Of a DNA stretch of 64,000 nucleotides, positions 1-9,659 are shown piece after piece. The translations under genes were made by a program, and so were the position numbers. The notes beneath the pieces are model-generated. The model saw only the letters and a program-made list of their open reading frames with translations, searched no databases and was not told the DNA's origin. Origin of the DNA: Lachnospiraceae bacterium (GTDB taxonomy: Bacteria > Bacillota > Clostridia > Lachnospirales > Lachnospiraceae); NCBI GenBank assembly GCA_902362715.1, contig CABIXN010000003.1:355914-419913 (forward strand), in the 5' to 3' direction. Numbering within the stretch: the stretch's first letter is position 1; every line of letters starts with the position of its first letter.

Positions 1-1830
1 GAGGCTTTTATGACCGGTGATATGATTGCAGATGCTCAGGCCGGAACTTATCAGGATCAGACAACCGGAGCCAAAGAGTACATTGTTTCACTGAAACTGA
101 CGGATGAAGGGAAAAAGGTATTTGGCGATGTTACCAGTGCCAACATCGGCAAGACCCTGCCAATTGTATTTGACGGGGAGACTATCAGCAATCCTACTGT
201 TCAGAGCGCTATTACAGACGGTGAAGCTCAGATTACCGGTATGGCAAATTATGAGGAGGCTGAAAATCTGGCATCCACCATTCGGATTGGTTCTCTGTCA
301 CTGGAGCTTGAGGAGCTGCAGTCAGAGGTGGTTGGTGCAAAGCTTGGTTCGGAAGCCATTTCCACAAGTATTAAAGCAGCAGCAATTGGTCTGATTGTTG
401 TCATGATTTTTATGATTGTGTTTTATCTGATTCCGGGGCTTGCAGCAGCAATTGCGCTGTTGATCTATACAGGAATCATTCTGGCAATTCTGCATTTATA
501 TGACATTACGCTGACACTGCCTGGTATAGCAGGTATTATACTATCTATTGGTATGGCTGTGGATGCAAACGTCATTATTTTTGCCAGAGTAAAGGAAGAG
601 ATTGCCGCTGGAAAAAGTGTTTCACAGTCCGTACAGACGGGGTTCCGCAAGGCGATGTCCGCAATTTTAGACGGAAATATTACAACACTGATTGCGGCGG
701 CGGTGCTGGGACTTAGAGGCTCTGGAACAGTAAAAGGATTTGCCAGCACATTGGCTATCGGTATTATATTCTCCATGTTTACAGCATTGTTTATTACCCG
801 CTGGATTTTAAAAGCGCTGTATGGCATGGGATTTCAGGATAAGAAATTCTATGGTGAGAAAAAAGACCGGAAACCCATCAATTTTCTTGGCAAACGCGGT
901 TTGTTCTTTGTGATTTCCATTGCGGTAATTGTGATTGGATTTGCAGGCATGGGATACCATAAATCAGCAGATGGCAATATCTTAAACTATAGTCTTGAGT
1001 TTGTGGGAGGTACTTCCACTACCGTTACATTTAATGAAGATTATTCCATTGAAGAAATTGACGAAAAGATTGTTCCTGTTGTGGAAGATATTACAAAAGA
1101 CGCGAATATTCAGACACAGAAGGTTCAGGACAGCAATGCTGTGATTATCAAGACAAGAGATCTGTCTTTAGATGAGAGGGAAGACTTTAATAAGGCGATG
1201 TCTGAAAACTTCGGGGTAGATGAAAAAGAGATTACATCTGCTAATGTCAGCTCAACAGTCAGTGATGAGATGAAGACAGATGCCCTATGGGCGGTGGGCA
1301 TTGCCACTGTATGTATGCTGATTTATATCTGGTTCCGCTTTAAAGATCTCAGATTTGCCGGCAGTGCGGTTATTGCCCTGCTTCATGATGTGCTGATTGT
1401 ATTTGCCTTTTATGTGCTGTCACGGACATCCGTGGGAAATACTTTCATTGCCTGCATGTTGACCATAGTAGGTTATTCAGTAAATGCTACCATTGTTATC
1501 TTTGACCGTATTCGTGAGCATCTTAAGGTGAAAGCGGCCAGAACAAAGGGCGAGCTGAAAGAGATAGTAAATGCAAGTATTACGCAGACATTATCTAGGA
1601 GTATCAATACGTCACTGACAACATTTATTATGGTATTTGTGCTCTTTATTTTCGGAGTTTCATCTATCCGCGAATTTGCCACACCGCTGATGGTGGGTAT
1701 TGTCTGCGGCGCATATGCTTCGGTATGTATTACCGGCGCTTTATGGTATGTCTTTAAGACAAGATTTGGGAAGAACAGACTGCCGGATGAGATTGTGCCG
1801 GAGAGCGGAAAGAAAAAGAAGAAAAAATAA
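1..1830 (+). CDS. secDF: SecDF fusion protein-export membrane subunit (5'-truncated by window)
   Basis: The reading frame is open from the first base (the first in-frame Met codon is at 10), so the N-terminus lies outside the window. What remains begins in the SecD periplasmic-type domain, followed by the SecD region IRIGSLSLELEELQ, then six membrane segments with GMAVDANVIIFARVKEE in the fourth. A second, SecF-like half follows: a short P1 domain with EFVGGTSTTVTF, then a second membrane bundle with YSVNATIVIFDRIREHLK. SecDF is an RND-family accessory of the SecYEG translocon that pulls secreted proteins out using proton motive force. The SecD-SecF fusion is the usual form in many Firmicutes. 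The lysine-rich C-terminus (KKKKKK) is cytoplasmic. The family assignment is secure; roughly the first 150 or more residues are missing. Confidence 0.95.
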   Translation, partial: EAFMTGDMIADAQAGTYQDQTTGAKEYIVSLKLTDEGKKVFGDVTSANIGKTLPIVFDGETISNPTVQSAITDGEAQITGMANYEEAENLASTIRIGSLSLELEELQSEVVGAKLGSEAISTSIKAAAIGLIVVMIFMIVFYLIPGLAAAIALLIYTGIILAILHLYDITLTLPGIAGIILSIGMAVDANVIIFARVKEEIAAGKSVSQSVQTGFRKAMSAILDGNITTLIAAAVLGLRGSGTVKGFASTLAIGIIFSMFTALFITRWILKALYGMGFQDKKFYGEKKDRKPINFLGKRGLFFVISIAVIVIGFAGMGYHKSADGNILNYSLEFVGGTSTTVTFNEDYSIEEIDEKIVPVVEDITKDANIQTQKVQDSNAVIIKTRDLSLDEREDFNKAMSENFGVDEKEITSANVSSTVSDEMKTDALWAVGIATVCMLIYIWFRFKDLRFAGSAVIALLHDVLIVFAFYVLSRTSVGNTFIACMLTIVGYSVNATIVIFDRIREHLKVKAARTKGELKEIVNASITQTLSRSINTSLTTFIMVFVLFIFGVSSIREFATPLMVGIVCGAYASVCITGALWYVFKTRFGKNRLPDEIVPESGKKKKKK

Positions 1831-1864
1831 AAAGTATGTAAAAGAAACAATACAGTATGAAAGA

Positions 1865-1902
1865 ATAAGGTTCTGTGTGAGAAATTGCACAGAGCCTTAT
1901 TT
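1865..1902 (+). terminator. Hairpin terminator after secDF
   Basis: AATAAGGTTCTGTGT pairs with GCACAGAGCCTTATT (one G-U pair and one mismatch) around a short loop and is followed by TTTGTTGT. It sits 35 bases after the secDF stop codon, as expected for an intrinsic terminator, although the T run is interrupted. Confidence 0.6.
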
Positions 1903-1975
1903 GTTGTCAGGCAGGAGCCTGTTTCATGTTGTGAAATTGCTAGATATTTTTCAACACTCCTCCTGCAACTGTTGA

Positions 1976-2026
1976 TTGATGGTCCGGTTCTGAGTACAGT
2001 ATACTATTACCAGACAACAGGTTGTC
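1976..2026 (+). promoter_or_regulatory. Promoter and palindromic operator for the ABC exporter
   Basis: TTGATG (1976-1981) and TATACT (2000-2005) are separated by 18 bases. Immediately downstream, GACAAC-AG-GTTGTC (2013-2026) is a perfect inverted repeat covering the likely transcription start, which is a typical place for a repressor site. No dedicated regulator gene is adjacent, so the regulator is unknown. Confidence 0.5.
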
Positions 2027-2046
2027 CTGTTATGGAGGATAGATAT

Positions 2047-2748
2047 ATGGCGTATATAGAGTTTGATCATGTAATAAAAGAGTATCGGACAGGGGAGACA
2101 TCCATTAAAGCTCTGGATGATGCTTCTTTTACTGTAGAAAAAGGAGAGCTGGCAGTGATTCTCGGCTCTTCGGGGGCTGGAAAGACGACGGCTTTGAATA
2201 TTTTAGGCGGGATGGATACTGCTACTTCAGGGCGGGTGCTGGTAGACGGGTGTAATATCGCTGAATACAGCACAAAGCAGCTGATCGGATACCGGCGGAC
2301 CGATATCGGGTTTGTTTTTCAGTTTTATAATCTGGTTCCCAATCTGACGGCTCTTGAAAATGTGGAGCTGGCCTCACAGATCTGTGGGGATTCTCTGGAT
2401 GCAGTAGAGACATTAAAAAAAGTAGGGCTTACCGAAAGAATGGATAACTTTCCGGCACAGCTTTCCGGAGGAGAGCAGCAGCGCGTCTCCATTGCACGGG
2501 CCATTGCCAAGAATCCAAAGATACTGCTCTGTGATGAACCTACGGGAGCCCTGGATGATACCACCGGAAAACAGATTCTGCAGCTGCTGCAGGATACCTG
2601 CAGAAAAGAAAAAATAACAGTCCTTATTATTACTCATAATTCGGCGCTGGCGCCTATGGCGGACCGGCTGATTCGTTTTAAAAGCGGAAAAATTGTAGAA
2701 ATAACCTGCAATGAGCATCCGGTGCCCATTGCGGAGATTGAGTGGTGA
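2047..2748 (+). CDS. ABC transporter ATP-binding protein (MacB/LolD type)
   Basis: This is a 233-residue ATPase. Walker A GSSGAGKT is at about residues 40-47, the signature LSGGEQQR at about 139-146, Walker B ILLCDEP at about 159-165 and the H-loop in ITHN. The start is set at 2047 because GGAGG (2034-2038) lies eight bases upstream; longer in-frame starts have no such site and would add non-homologous residues. The protein belongs to the subfamily that powers FtsX-like permeases such as MacB and LolCD. Its stop codon touches the start of the following permease gene, so the two are translationally linked and should form one exporter or envelope-remodelling complex. The substrate is unknown. 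Confidence 0.92.
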   Translation: MAYIEFDHVIKEYRTGETSIKALDDASFTVEKGELAVILGSSGAGKTTALNILGGMDTATSGRVLVDGCNIAEYSTKQLIGYRRTDIGFVFQFYNLVPNLTALENVELASQICGDSLDAVETLKKVGLTERMDNFPAQLSGGEQQRVSIARAIAKNPKILLCDEPTGALDDTTGKQILQLLQDTCRKEKITVLIITHNSALAPMADRLIRFKSGKIVEITCNEHPVPIAEIEW

Positions 2749-2753
2749 TTCCT

Positions 2754-5700
2754 ATGAAGAAGGCATATAGGAAAGATATCTGGCGTACTGTAAAAAATGA
2801 AAAAAAGAGATTTCTTTCGATTCTGCTGATTACTATGCTGGGCGTCACTACCCTGACCGGTGTGACGGCGGCCTGTGCGGATCTTCGTTATTCTGCTGAC
2901 CGGTTTTATGATACTCAGAATCTATATGACATCAGTGTGGTTTCCACACTGGGTCTGACAGAGGATGATGTAGATGTACTTTCCCGGATGGATGGGGTAA
3001 AAGCGGCGGAAGGCTCCTACAGTGAAACGGTAGATACACAGACGGATGGCCTGCACAGAAGTGCTGAAGTTAAAGTGCTAAGCAGTCAGGGGATGAATGA
3101 ACCATATGTGCTGGAGGGAAGACTTCCGGTGAAAAAGGATGAGATTGCGGTTACGGAGAATTACATCAGTGAAACCGGTAAGTCAGTGGGGGATACGGTG
3201 GAATTTTCGCAGCGGGAAGTGGAGGATGCCCAAGCAGAGCCGGTATTTGAACATCTTTCATATACAATTACTGGTGTTGTCATTGATGCTGCCAATGTAA
3301 ACAGTGCGGAAGGTTCAGCGTCTTTTCGGGCGTCTTCATCTGCAGATTATACTTTTTTTGTTCCCGCAGGCGCTGTCAGCAGTGAAGTTTATACAGCCGT
3401 TTATCTAACACTGTCTGATACAAAGGATTACCAGTGCTATTCGGAACAGTATCAGAATCGGGTGGATGAGGTTGTCCAAAAGATTGAAACAGAAATTAAA
3501 TCTCAAAGAGAACAGGCAAGGTATGATTCTGTAACAGGCGAAGCAAATGCAAAAGCAGATGATGCCCAGCAGGAAATGGATGATGAATTTAGTAAGGCAG
3601 AAAAAGAGATCAAAGAGGCCTGGAATGAAATATCAGATGGACGCCAGGCGCTGACCCATGGTCAGGAGCAGCTTCTTTTACAGGAGGAGCAGGCAAAGGA
3701 AGCGTTTGCAAAAGCGCGCCGGAAACTGGAGGATGGACTGGCTGAAATCAGAGAAAATGAGACAAAGCTGGAACAGTCAGAAGCAGAGTTAAAGCAGGGA
3801 GAGAGCCAGTTAAAATCAGCAGAGCTAGAGCTGGAAACGGAACAGAAATCCGCTGCAGAGCAGTTTGAACAGGCTGCCGGGGAGCTTCTTTTGCAGGCCG
3901 AGCAGACAAAGCAGGCATACAATACGCTGTCTGAACAGGCCGGCCAGGCTGCCGGAATGCTGGGGCCGCTGTGGCCAAAAAAGGAATGGCAGGCGTATTT
4001 GACGGCAGTAAAAACGGGAGACGGAGAGAAAGAAAAGGAACAGTTTTTAGAAAGCCTGCAGTCCAAGACAGACCTTATGGTATATCAGCTTGAGGAACAG
4101 ATAGCAGGCTTAAACCCAGAGGCTTCCGATTATCAGGAACAGTTAGAGGCTTTCAATGCGAAGAAGCAGGAGCTGGAAAAACTGCCCACGTCTATGGATG
4201 CATTGGTCTTGGGAATAGGACAGCTTCAGATGGTCTCACGACAGATTGAGGACGGCCAGAAACAGCTGGAAAAACAGCAGGAAGCGGCAGATGCACAGTT
4301 TTTTGAGGCATGGGAAACCATAAAGGAACAAAAAGCAGAGCTTGCGGATGGAAAAGCGGCGCTTAAGGAAGGCCGCCGGCAGCTTGAAGAGGGGAAGCGG
4401 CAGCTAAAAGACGGGGAAGATGAGCTTAAGATTCAGGAAGAAAAGGCGGAAGATCAGATAGCAGATGGGAAAAAGCAGCTGGAAGATAGTGAAAAGGAGC
4501 TAAAAGACGGCGAGGCAGAGTTAAAGGAGCAGGAAGCAGAGTTTTATGATAAGAAGCAGGAGGCGGAGACAGAAATTGCTGAGGCACGCAGAGAGATTGC
4601 GGATATTGATATGGCTCAGTGGTATGTGCAGGACCGCAGTTCCTTAAGCGGCTACAGCAATATTCAAAGCGACTCCGGTTCCATAGAGGCCCTTGGAACT
4701 GCATTTCCGGTAGTGTTTTTAATTGTAGCGGTATTGATCGGGCTGACAACCATTACCCGTATGGTGGAGGAAGAAAGAGGGCTTATCGGCACATATAAAG
4801 CTCTTGGATTTTCCAGTGGTGAAATCCGCCGGAAATATATTGTTTATGCGGTGGCAGCCTGTCTGCTAGGAGGCATTATCGGAGATCTGTGCGGATTTAT
4901 TCTGCTGCCGAAGATCATTTTTATTATATTTGATACCATGTATCTGCTGCCGGAGTATTTCCTTCGGTTTCATCTGTTTTACGGCCTTGGAGGTCTGCTG
5001 CTGTTTTTGCTTGGAATAGCGGGAGCAGCGGTTTATGCCTGCCGGATGGAGTTAAAACAGATGCCTGCGGTGTTAATGAGACCAAAGGCGCCTCACGCAG
5101 GTTCTAAAGTATTCTTGGAGAGAATGCCGTTTTTGTGGAAGCGTTTTTCCTTTTTAAATAAAGTAACGGCGCGGAATCTGTTTCGGTATAAGAAACGTCT
5201 TGTTATGACAGTTTCCGGAATTATGGGCTGTACTGCGCTGGTGATCTGCGGGTTTACTATTAAAGATACCGTATCAGATCTTTTGCCAAAGCAGTATGAG
5301 CAGATTTATCAGTACGATCTTTTAGCCGCCGCTGCGGCGGATGATAATGAAAAACTGCTGTCCTATCTGGATTCAGAGGGAGAGGTGGAAGATTATATAA
5401 ATGTGCTGACGGATTCCGTAAAAGTGAAAAATCAGCAGGGGAAAGAAGAAAAGCTCCAGCTGATTGCAGTGCCAAAGGGAGAATCTCTGGATACGTATAT
5501 CAGGCTGGAAAGTCTGGCAGGTGAAAAGCTAAAGCTCAAAGACGGGGAGATTTATATTACCCAGAATGCATCCAGAGTACTTGACTTTGACCGTTCAGAT
5601 ACGGTTTATATTCAGACTTCCGGGCTGGAACAGGCAGGCGTGCAGGTGACCCAGATTGTTCAGAATTATCTGGGAAATACAGTTTATATGACCCAGAAGA

Positions 5701-6272
5701 CCTATGAGGATCTGTTTGATGAATATAAACCGAACGGAGTTTTAGCGCATTTTTCAGAGGCATGTAAGGATCAGACAGCTTATACTGAGAATTTAAGCCG
5801 GTTAGACGGGATTGTATCAGCAGTCAGCACTGAGGAGATGAAAACGGATTTTTCCGCAGCATTTTATCTTGTGAATATGGTAGTTTATGTGATTTTGATT
5901 CTTGCGGCAGGACTGGCATTTGTAGTATTGTTTACGCTGTCCACAACAAATATTTCGGAGCGGATCCGGGAGCTTGCCACGATAAAAGTACTTGGTTTTT
6001 ATGACAGAGAAGTGCATTCTTATGTAAACAAAGAGACATTAATACTGACGGCTATGGGAATTTGTCTTGGGCTGCCCCTGGGGCATGTACTTGGCAATGT
6101 CCTTGCAGGGGTGCTGAATATGCCGTCTATTCAGTTTGCAGCATCTATACATCCTGTCAGTTATGTAATTGCAGCAGTGGTTTCTTTTTGCTTTGCGCTG
6201 ATTGTAGATCTTGTTACAAACCGGATTCTGGACCGAATTAATATGGTGGAGGCATTAAAGAGTATTGAATAA
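2754..6272 (+). CDS. FtsX-like ABC permease with long extracytoplasmic coiled coil
   Basis: The protein has about 1172 residues. A transmembrane segment near residues 20-42 is followed by a MacB-like periplasmic-core region, then a very long charged stretch (roughly residues 240-620) rich in E, Q, K and A with heptad-like EEGKRQLKDGEDELK patterns, predicted to be coiled coil. Membrane segments follow with the FtsX motif LTTITRMVEEERGLIGTYKALGF, then a second extracellular domain and a second FtsX bundle with ERIRELATIKVLGFY. The start is uncertain: ATG 2754 is preferred because it gives the usual MKKAYRKDIW opening, but GTG 2742 or 2745 is possible, the latter eight bases after GGAG. The ATPase partner is immediately upstream. 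Function is inferred as export or mechanotransmission across the envelope; the substrate cannot be read from sequence. Confidence 0.88.
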   Translation: MKKAYRKDIWRTVKNEKKRFLSILLITMLGVTTLTGVTAACADLRYSADRFYDTQNLYDISVVSTLGLTEDDVDVLSRMDGVKAAEGSYSETVDTQTDGLHRSAEVKVLSSQGMNEPYVLEGRLPVKKDEIAVTENYISETGKSVGDTVEFSQREVEDAQAEPVFEHLSYTITGVVIDAANVNSAEGSASFRASSSADYTFFVPAGAVSSEVYTAVYLTLSDTKDYQCYSEQYQNRVDEVVQKIETEIKSQREQARYDSVTGEANAKADDAQQEMDDEFSKAEKEIKEAWNEISDGRQALTHGQEQLLLQEEQAKEAFAKARRKLEDGLAEIRENETKLEQSEAELKQGESQLKSAELELETEQKSAAEQFEQAAGELLLQAEQTKQAYNTLSEQAGQAAGMLGPLWPKKEWQAYLTAVKTGDGEKEKEQFLESLQSKTDLMVYQLEEQIAGLNPEASDYQEQLEAFNAKKQELEKLPTSMDALVLGIGQLQMVSRQIEDGQKQLEKQQEAADAQFFEAWETIKEQKAELADGKAALKEGRRQLEEGKRQLKDGEDELKIQEEKAEDQIADGKKQLEDSEKELKDGEAELKEQEAEFYDKKQEAETEIAEARREIADIDMAQWYVQDRSSLSGYSNIQSDSGSIEALGTAFPVVFLIVAVLIGLTTITRMVEEERGLIGTYKALGFSSGEIRRKYIVYAVAACLLGGIIGDLCGFILLPKIIFIIFDTMYLLPEYFLRFHLFYGLGGLLLFLLGIAGAAVYACRMELKQMPAVLMRPKAPHAGSKVFLERMPFLWKRFSFLNKVTARNLFRYKKRLVMTVSGIMGCTALVICGFTIKDTVSDLLPKQYEQIYQYDLLAAAAADDNEKLLSYLDSEGEVEDYINVLTDSVKVKNQQGKEEKLQLIAVPKGESLDTYIRLESLAGEKLKLKDGEIYITQNASRVLDFDRSDTVYIQTSGLEQAGVQVTQIVQNYLGNTVYMTQKTYEDLFDEYKPNGVLAHFSEACKDQTAYTENLSRLDGIVSAVSTEEMKTDFSAAFYLVNMVVYVILILAAGLAFVVLFTLSTTNISERIRELATIKVLGFYDREVHSYVNKETLILTAMGICLGLPLGHVLGNVLAGVLNMPSIQFAASIHPVSYVIAAVVSFCFALIVDLVTNRILDRINMVEALKSIE

Positions 6273-6309
6273 CACAGAATGGTTTTATTTTGGAAGGGAC
6301 AGTTTTATA

Positions 6310-6567
6310 ATGGCAGCGGGAATCTATCTGCTGGCAGTTAATTTTGCAGGTTTTATTCTGATGGGAGCAGATAAACGCCGGGCCAGGCACGGCAGATGGA
6401 GAATTTCGGAAAAAACTTTTTTTATTGTCAGCCTGCTGTTTGGCAGTCTGGGAACCTGGGCGGGGATGTATGCATTCCGGCATAAAACAAAACATCTGAA
6501 ATTTGTTATTGGCATTCCGGTTATACTGGTCCTTCAGATCTTGCTGCTTTCCTGGATTATGTGCTGA
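6310..6567 (+). CDS. DUF1294 small membrane protein
   Basis: This 85-residue protein has three hydrophobic segments. The central motif MGADKRRARHGRWRISEKT followed by GSLGTWAGMYAFRHKTKH is characteristic of DUF1294, a family of small membrane proteins with no established function. ATG 6310 is preferred over an upstream TTG at 6265 because GGAAGGG lies about 11 bases before it; the TTG start would overlap the permease gene. It may be co-transcribed with the ABC exporter because only 37 bases separate them. Confidence 0.85.
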   Translation: MAAGIYLLAVNFAGFILMGADKRRARHGRWRISEKTFFIVSLLFGSLGTWAGMYAFRHKTKHLKFVIGIPVILVLQILLLSWIMC

Positions 6568-6608
6568 GGCAGCAGCGCAAAAGGAGAAACTGAATTGCGA
6601 ATGTCTGC

Positions 6609-6637
6609 TTTACATTGGCTTTCAGATTGCTTATAAT
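6609..6637 (+). promoter_or_regulatory. Sigma-A-type promoter for glyA
   Basis: TTTACA (6609-6614) and TATAAT (6632-6637) are separated by exactly 17 bases, 82 bases upstream of glyA. The leader contains a GC-rich self-complementary stretch around 6671-6698 but nothing that looks like a known glycine or serine riboswitch. Confidence 0.75.
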
Positions 6638-6719
6638 GAGACAGAATAGGCAAAAATAAGTAAAAATATGCGAGGCTGCCATGCAGCCGCCTGCATGAGA
6701 ATAAACGGAGGAAATAACA

Positions 6720-7964
6720 ATGTATTCACTTGAAGAAGTTAAAGCAGTGGATGTGGATGTGTACAATGCCATCCAGGATGAGATGGACAGACAGAACAGC
6801 CATATTGAATTAATTGCTTCTGAAAACTGGGTAAGTCCTGCAGTAATGGCTGCTATGGGCAGTATTATGACAAATAAATATGCGGAAGGGTATCCAGGAA
6901 AAAGATATTACGGAGGCTGCGGCTGTGTGGATGTAGTAGAGGAGCTTGCCATAGAGCGTGCGAAAAAGCTGTATGGAGCAGAGTATGTCAATGTGCAGCC
7001 ACATTCCGGCGCTCAGGCAAATATGGCGGTACAGTTTTCACTGCTGAAGCCCGGAGATACCGTTATGGGTATGAATCTGGATCACGGCGGACATCTGACA
7101 CACGGAAGTCCTGTGAATTTTTCAGGTGTTTATTTTAATATTGTTCCTTACGGCGTCAATGATGAAGGATTTCTTGATTACGAAGAAGTTATGAAAACTG
7201 CCATGGAATGCAGGCCAAAAATGATTATTGCTGGGGCAAGCGCATATGCAAGAACCATTGATTTTAAAAAGTTTCGTGAGATAGCCGATGCATGCGGTGC
7301 ATATCTGATGGTAGATATGGCTCACATTGCGGGACTGGTTGCAGCGGGGCTGCATCCAAATCCAATGCCTTATGCGGATGTTGTGACTACTACAACACAT
7401 AAGACTCTGCGGGGCCCAAGAGGCGGCATGATTCTTGCTTCCAAAGAATCTATGGAAAAGAATAATTTTAATTTCAATAAAGCTGTTTTTCCGGGGATTC
7501 AGGGAGGTCCTCTGATGCATGTTATTGCCGCAAAGGCAGTATGCTTTAAGGAGGCGTTAGACGACAGTTTTAAAGTTTATCAGCAGAATATTCTTGATAA
7601 TGCCCAGGCTCTGGCAAAAGGACTGATGGACAGAGGAATTAAGATTGTTTCCGGGGGAACGGACAATCATTTGATGCTTGTAGATCTGACAACTTTTGAC
7701 CTCACCGGAAAAGCAGTGGAAAAGCTGCTGGATGAAGCACATATTACTGCTAATAAAAATACAATTCCGAATGATCCAAAATCTCCGTTTGTAACAAGTG
7801 GTCTTCGTCTTGGGACACCTGCGGTAACATCCCGGGGATTAAATACGGAGGATATGGATACTGTGGCAGAGGCCATTGCCCTGGTAATTAAAGAGGGTGA
7901 AGCCGGTGTAGAAAAAGCCCAGGCTCTTGTAAAAAGTCTGACAGACAAGTATCCGTTAAAATAA
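6720..7964 (+). CDS. glyA: Serine hydroxymethyltransferase
   Basis: This 414-residue protein matches the usual GlyA length and interconverts serine plus tetrahydrofolate with glycine plus methylene-tetrahydrofolate, using PLP. Visible hallmarks are the N-terminal [20 protein letters not shown], the substrate-region [10 protein letters not shown], and the PLP lysine in [14 protein letters not shown]. The start has AACGGAGG eight bases upstream. It is probably co-transcribed with serS 49 bases downstream, grouping two serine-using enzymes. Confidence 0.97.
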   Translation: MYSLEEVKAVDVDVYNAIQDEMDRQNSHIELIASENWVSPAVMAAMGSIMTNKYAEGYPGKRYYGGCGCVDVVEELAIERAKKLYGAEYVNVQPHSGAQANMAVQFSLLKPGDTVMGMNLDHGGHLTHGSPVNFSGVYFNIVPYGVNDEGFLDYEEVMKTAMECRPKMIIAGASAYARTIDFKKFREIADACGAYLMVDMAHIAGLVAAGLHPNPMPYADVVTTTTHKTLRGPRGGMILASKESMEKNNFNFNKAVFPGIQGGPLMHVIAAKAVCFKEALDDSFKVYQQNILDNAQALAKGLMDRGIKIVSGGTDNHLMLVDLTTFDLTGKAVEKLLDEAHITANKNTIPNDPKSPFVTSGLRLGTPAVTSRGLNTEDMDTVAEAIALVIKEGEAGVEKAQALVKSLTDKYPLK

Positions 7965-8013
7965 GCAGGAAGGAAAAGAGCTCTGTGAAGGGAAGACAGA
8001 GTGGGAAAATATT

Positions 8014-9291
8014 ATGATAGATATTAGATTTTTAAGAGAAAATCCCGAAATTGTAAAACAGAACATTAAAAATAAATTTCAGGACAGAAAACTGCCTCTG
8101 GTGGATGAAGTCATTGAACTGGATGAAAAAGCCCGCGCCGTACAGCAGGAAGCTGATAATCTGCGTGCCAACAGAAATAAGATCTCCAAACAGATCGGAG
8201 CTTTGATGGCTCAGGGAAAGAAAGAAGAAGCTATGGCCTTAAAGGAGCAGGTTGCTAAGGATGCCAAAAAGCTGGAAGAGCTGGAGGAGCAGGAAGCACA
8301 GCTGCAGGAAAAAATCAGACAGGATATGATGGCAATTCCAAATATCATTGACCCTTCTGTTCCAATCGGAAAAGACGACAGTGAAAATGTGGAGGTGCAA
8401 AAGTACGGGGAGCCCGTGGTTCCTGATTTTGAGATTCCGTATCATACGGAAATCATGGAAAAATTTGATGGAATTGACCTGGATGCGGCAAGAAAGGTTG
8501 CAGGAAATGGTTTCTATTATCTCCAAGGAGATATCGCAAGACTGCATTCTGCAATGACGGCCTATGCCAGAGATTTTATGATTGACCGGGGATTTACCTA
8601 CTGTATCCCGCCGTTTATGATTCGAAGCAACGTGGTAACCGGTGTTATGAGCTTTGAAGAGATGGATGCCATGATGTATAAGATTGAAGGCGAGGATCTG
8701 TACCTTATCGGTACTTCTGAGCATTCCATGATCGGTAAGTTTATAGATACAATTATAGAAGAAGAAGCTCTGCCCAAAACCCTTACAAGCTATTCTCCAT
8801 GTTTCAGAAAGGAAAAAGGTGCTCACGGAATTGAGGAGAGAGGTGTATACCGGATTCATCAGTTTGAAAAACAGGAGATGATCGTTGTATGTAAGCCTGA
8901 GGAATCACCCATGTGGTTTGATAAGCTGTGGCAGAATACAGTAGATTTGTTCCGCTCTCTGGATATTCCGGTACGTACGCTGGAATGCTGTTCCGGAGAT
9001 CTGGCAGACCTGAAAGTAAAATCAATTGATGTGGAAGCATGGTCGCCCCGCCAGAAAAAATATTTTGAAGTGGGAAGCTGTTCCAATCTTGGAGATGCTC
9101 AGGCAAGACGTCTGAAAATCCGTGTTAAAGGAAAAGGCGGGAAATATTTTGCACATACACTGAACAATACCGTTGTAGCTCCTCCAAGAATGCTGATTGC
9201 CTTTTTGGAAAACAACCTGAATGAAGACGGTACTGTGAATATCCCGGAAGCGCTTCAGCCGTATATGGGCGGAAAAACAAAAATTCAGTAG
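8014..9291 (+). CDS. serS: Seryl-tRNA synthetase
   Basis: This 425-residue class II aminoacyl-tRNA synthetase charges tRNA-Ser. The N-terminal two-helix coiled-coil arm that grips the tRNA spans about residues 30-105 (rich in K, E and Q). The catalytic core shows motif 2 FRKEKGAHGIEERGVYRIHQF and motif 3 NNTVVAPPRMLIAFLENN. There is too little space upstream (49 bases after glyA) for a T-box leader. A perfect intrinsic terminator follows the stop codon. Confidence 0.97.
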   Translation: MIDIRFLRENPEIVKQNIKNKFQDRKLPLVDEVIELDEKARAVQQEADNLRANRNKISKQIGALMAQGKKEEAMALKEQVAKDAKKLEELEEQEAQLQEKIRQDMMAIPNIIDPSVPIGKDDSENVEVQKYGEPVVPDFEIPYHTEIMEKFDGIDLDAARKVAGNGFYYLQGDIARLHSAMTAYARDFMIDRGFTYCIPPFMIRSNVVTGVMSFEEMDAMMYKIEGEDLYLIGTSEHSMIGKFIDTIIEEEALPKTLTSYSPCFRKEKGAHGIEERGVYRIHQFEKQEMIVVCKPEESPMWFDKLWQNTVDLFRSLDIPVRTLECCSGDLADLKVKSIDVEAWSPRQKKYFEVGSCSNLGDAQARRLKIRVKGKGGKYFAHTLNNTVVAPPRMLIAFLENNLNEDGTVNIPEALQPYMGGKTKIQ

Positions 9292-9307
9292 TACAGTAAG
9301 AAAAAGA

Positions 9308-9348
9308 AAAAACACGCCGGAATGCAGGGCATTTGGGCGTGTTTTTTT
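9308..9348 (+). terminator. Intrinsic terminator of glyA-serS
   Basis: AAACACGCC (from 9310) pairs with GGGCGTGTTT (from 9335) and runs into an uninterrupted T tract ending at 9348. It is a strong Rho-independent terminator just after serS. Confidence 0.9.
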
Positions 9349-9404
9349 ACTCCATAGGAAATACTGTGTTGTGATAAAGCTGAAAAGTACCGATTCCTAT
9401 AGAG
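9349..9404. repeat. Dispersed post-terminator repeat, copy 1
   Basis: The first 46 bases are nearly identical (44 of 46) to 63210-63255. The unit starts ACTCCATAGGAAA directly after the T run of the serS terminator and, in this copy, ends with TTCCTATAGAG, the inverted complement of its own start, so it is bounded by about 10-base inverted ends. There is no coding potential. The shared core is ACTGTGTTGTGATAAAGC plus about 15 further bases. Confidence 0.8.
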
Positions 9405-9555
9405 CAAAAAAACGCTCCGCTGAGGATCGCACTGCGGCGGAATGGAATCATGTCGCAAAAGCGACCCGCCGCAGGCGGAGAATGTGCTTTGCACATTCTT
9501 TTATACCAAATGCAAGATATTCGTTATATATTAAATCCCCTGCCAATCAGATTTT
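9405..9555. other. Highly structured non-coding DNA
   Basis: Nested inverted repeats are visible: CTCCGC (9415) with GCGGAG (9475), GCGGCGG (9434) with CCGCCGC (9466), and GTCGC-AAAA-GCGAC (9452-9465). A separate perfect hairpin AATGTGC-TTT-GCACATT follows at 9481-9497. The GC content is much higher than in the flanks. I find no credible coding sequence; it may belong to the same mobile or palindromic repeat family as 9349-9404. Confidence 0.6.
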
Positions 9556-9564
9556 TGTTATAAT
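9556..9564 (+). promoter_or_regulatory. Extended -10 promoter for the acetyltransferase/HipA-like operon
   Basis: TGTTATAAT contains a perfect TATAAT (9559-9564) preceded by a TGn extension. No good -35 box is seen at the right distance, which fits an extended -10 promoter. It lies about 95 bases upstream of the gene at 9660. Confidence 0.55.
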
Positions 9565-9659
9565 AGACAATAATACAAAAATAAAACTGGAAGGGCAGGC
9601 TGATCAGATTTACCGGTTGTCAGGATAGTCAGAAGAAGCAGAAAGAAGGAGGGTACAGG

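Noticed and set aside
6638..6719. Riboswitch in the glyA leader
   Set aside because: Only a short GC-rich hairpin is visible; no glycine, THF or other aptamer consensus could be recognised.
7965..8013. T-box leader for serS
   Set aside because: Only 49 bases separate glyA and serS; a small CTCTGT/ACAGAG stem is present but no T-box sequence or room for one.
9405..9628. Small plus-strand open frame (85 codons from 9371) over the structured region
   Set aside because: Coincides with nested inverted repeats, lacks a ribosome site, and runs through the promoter of the next gene.
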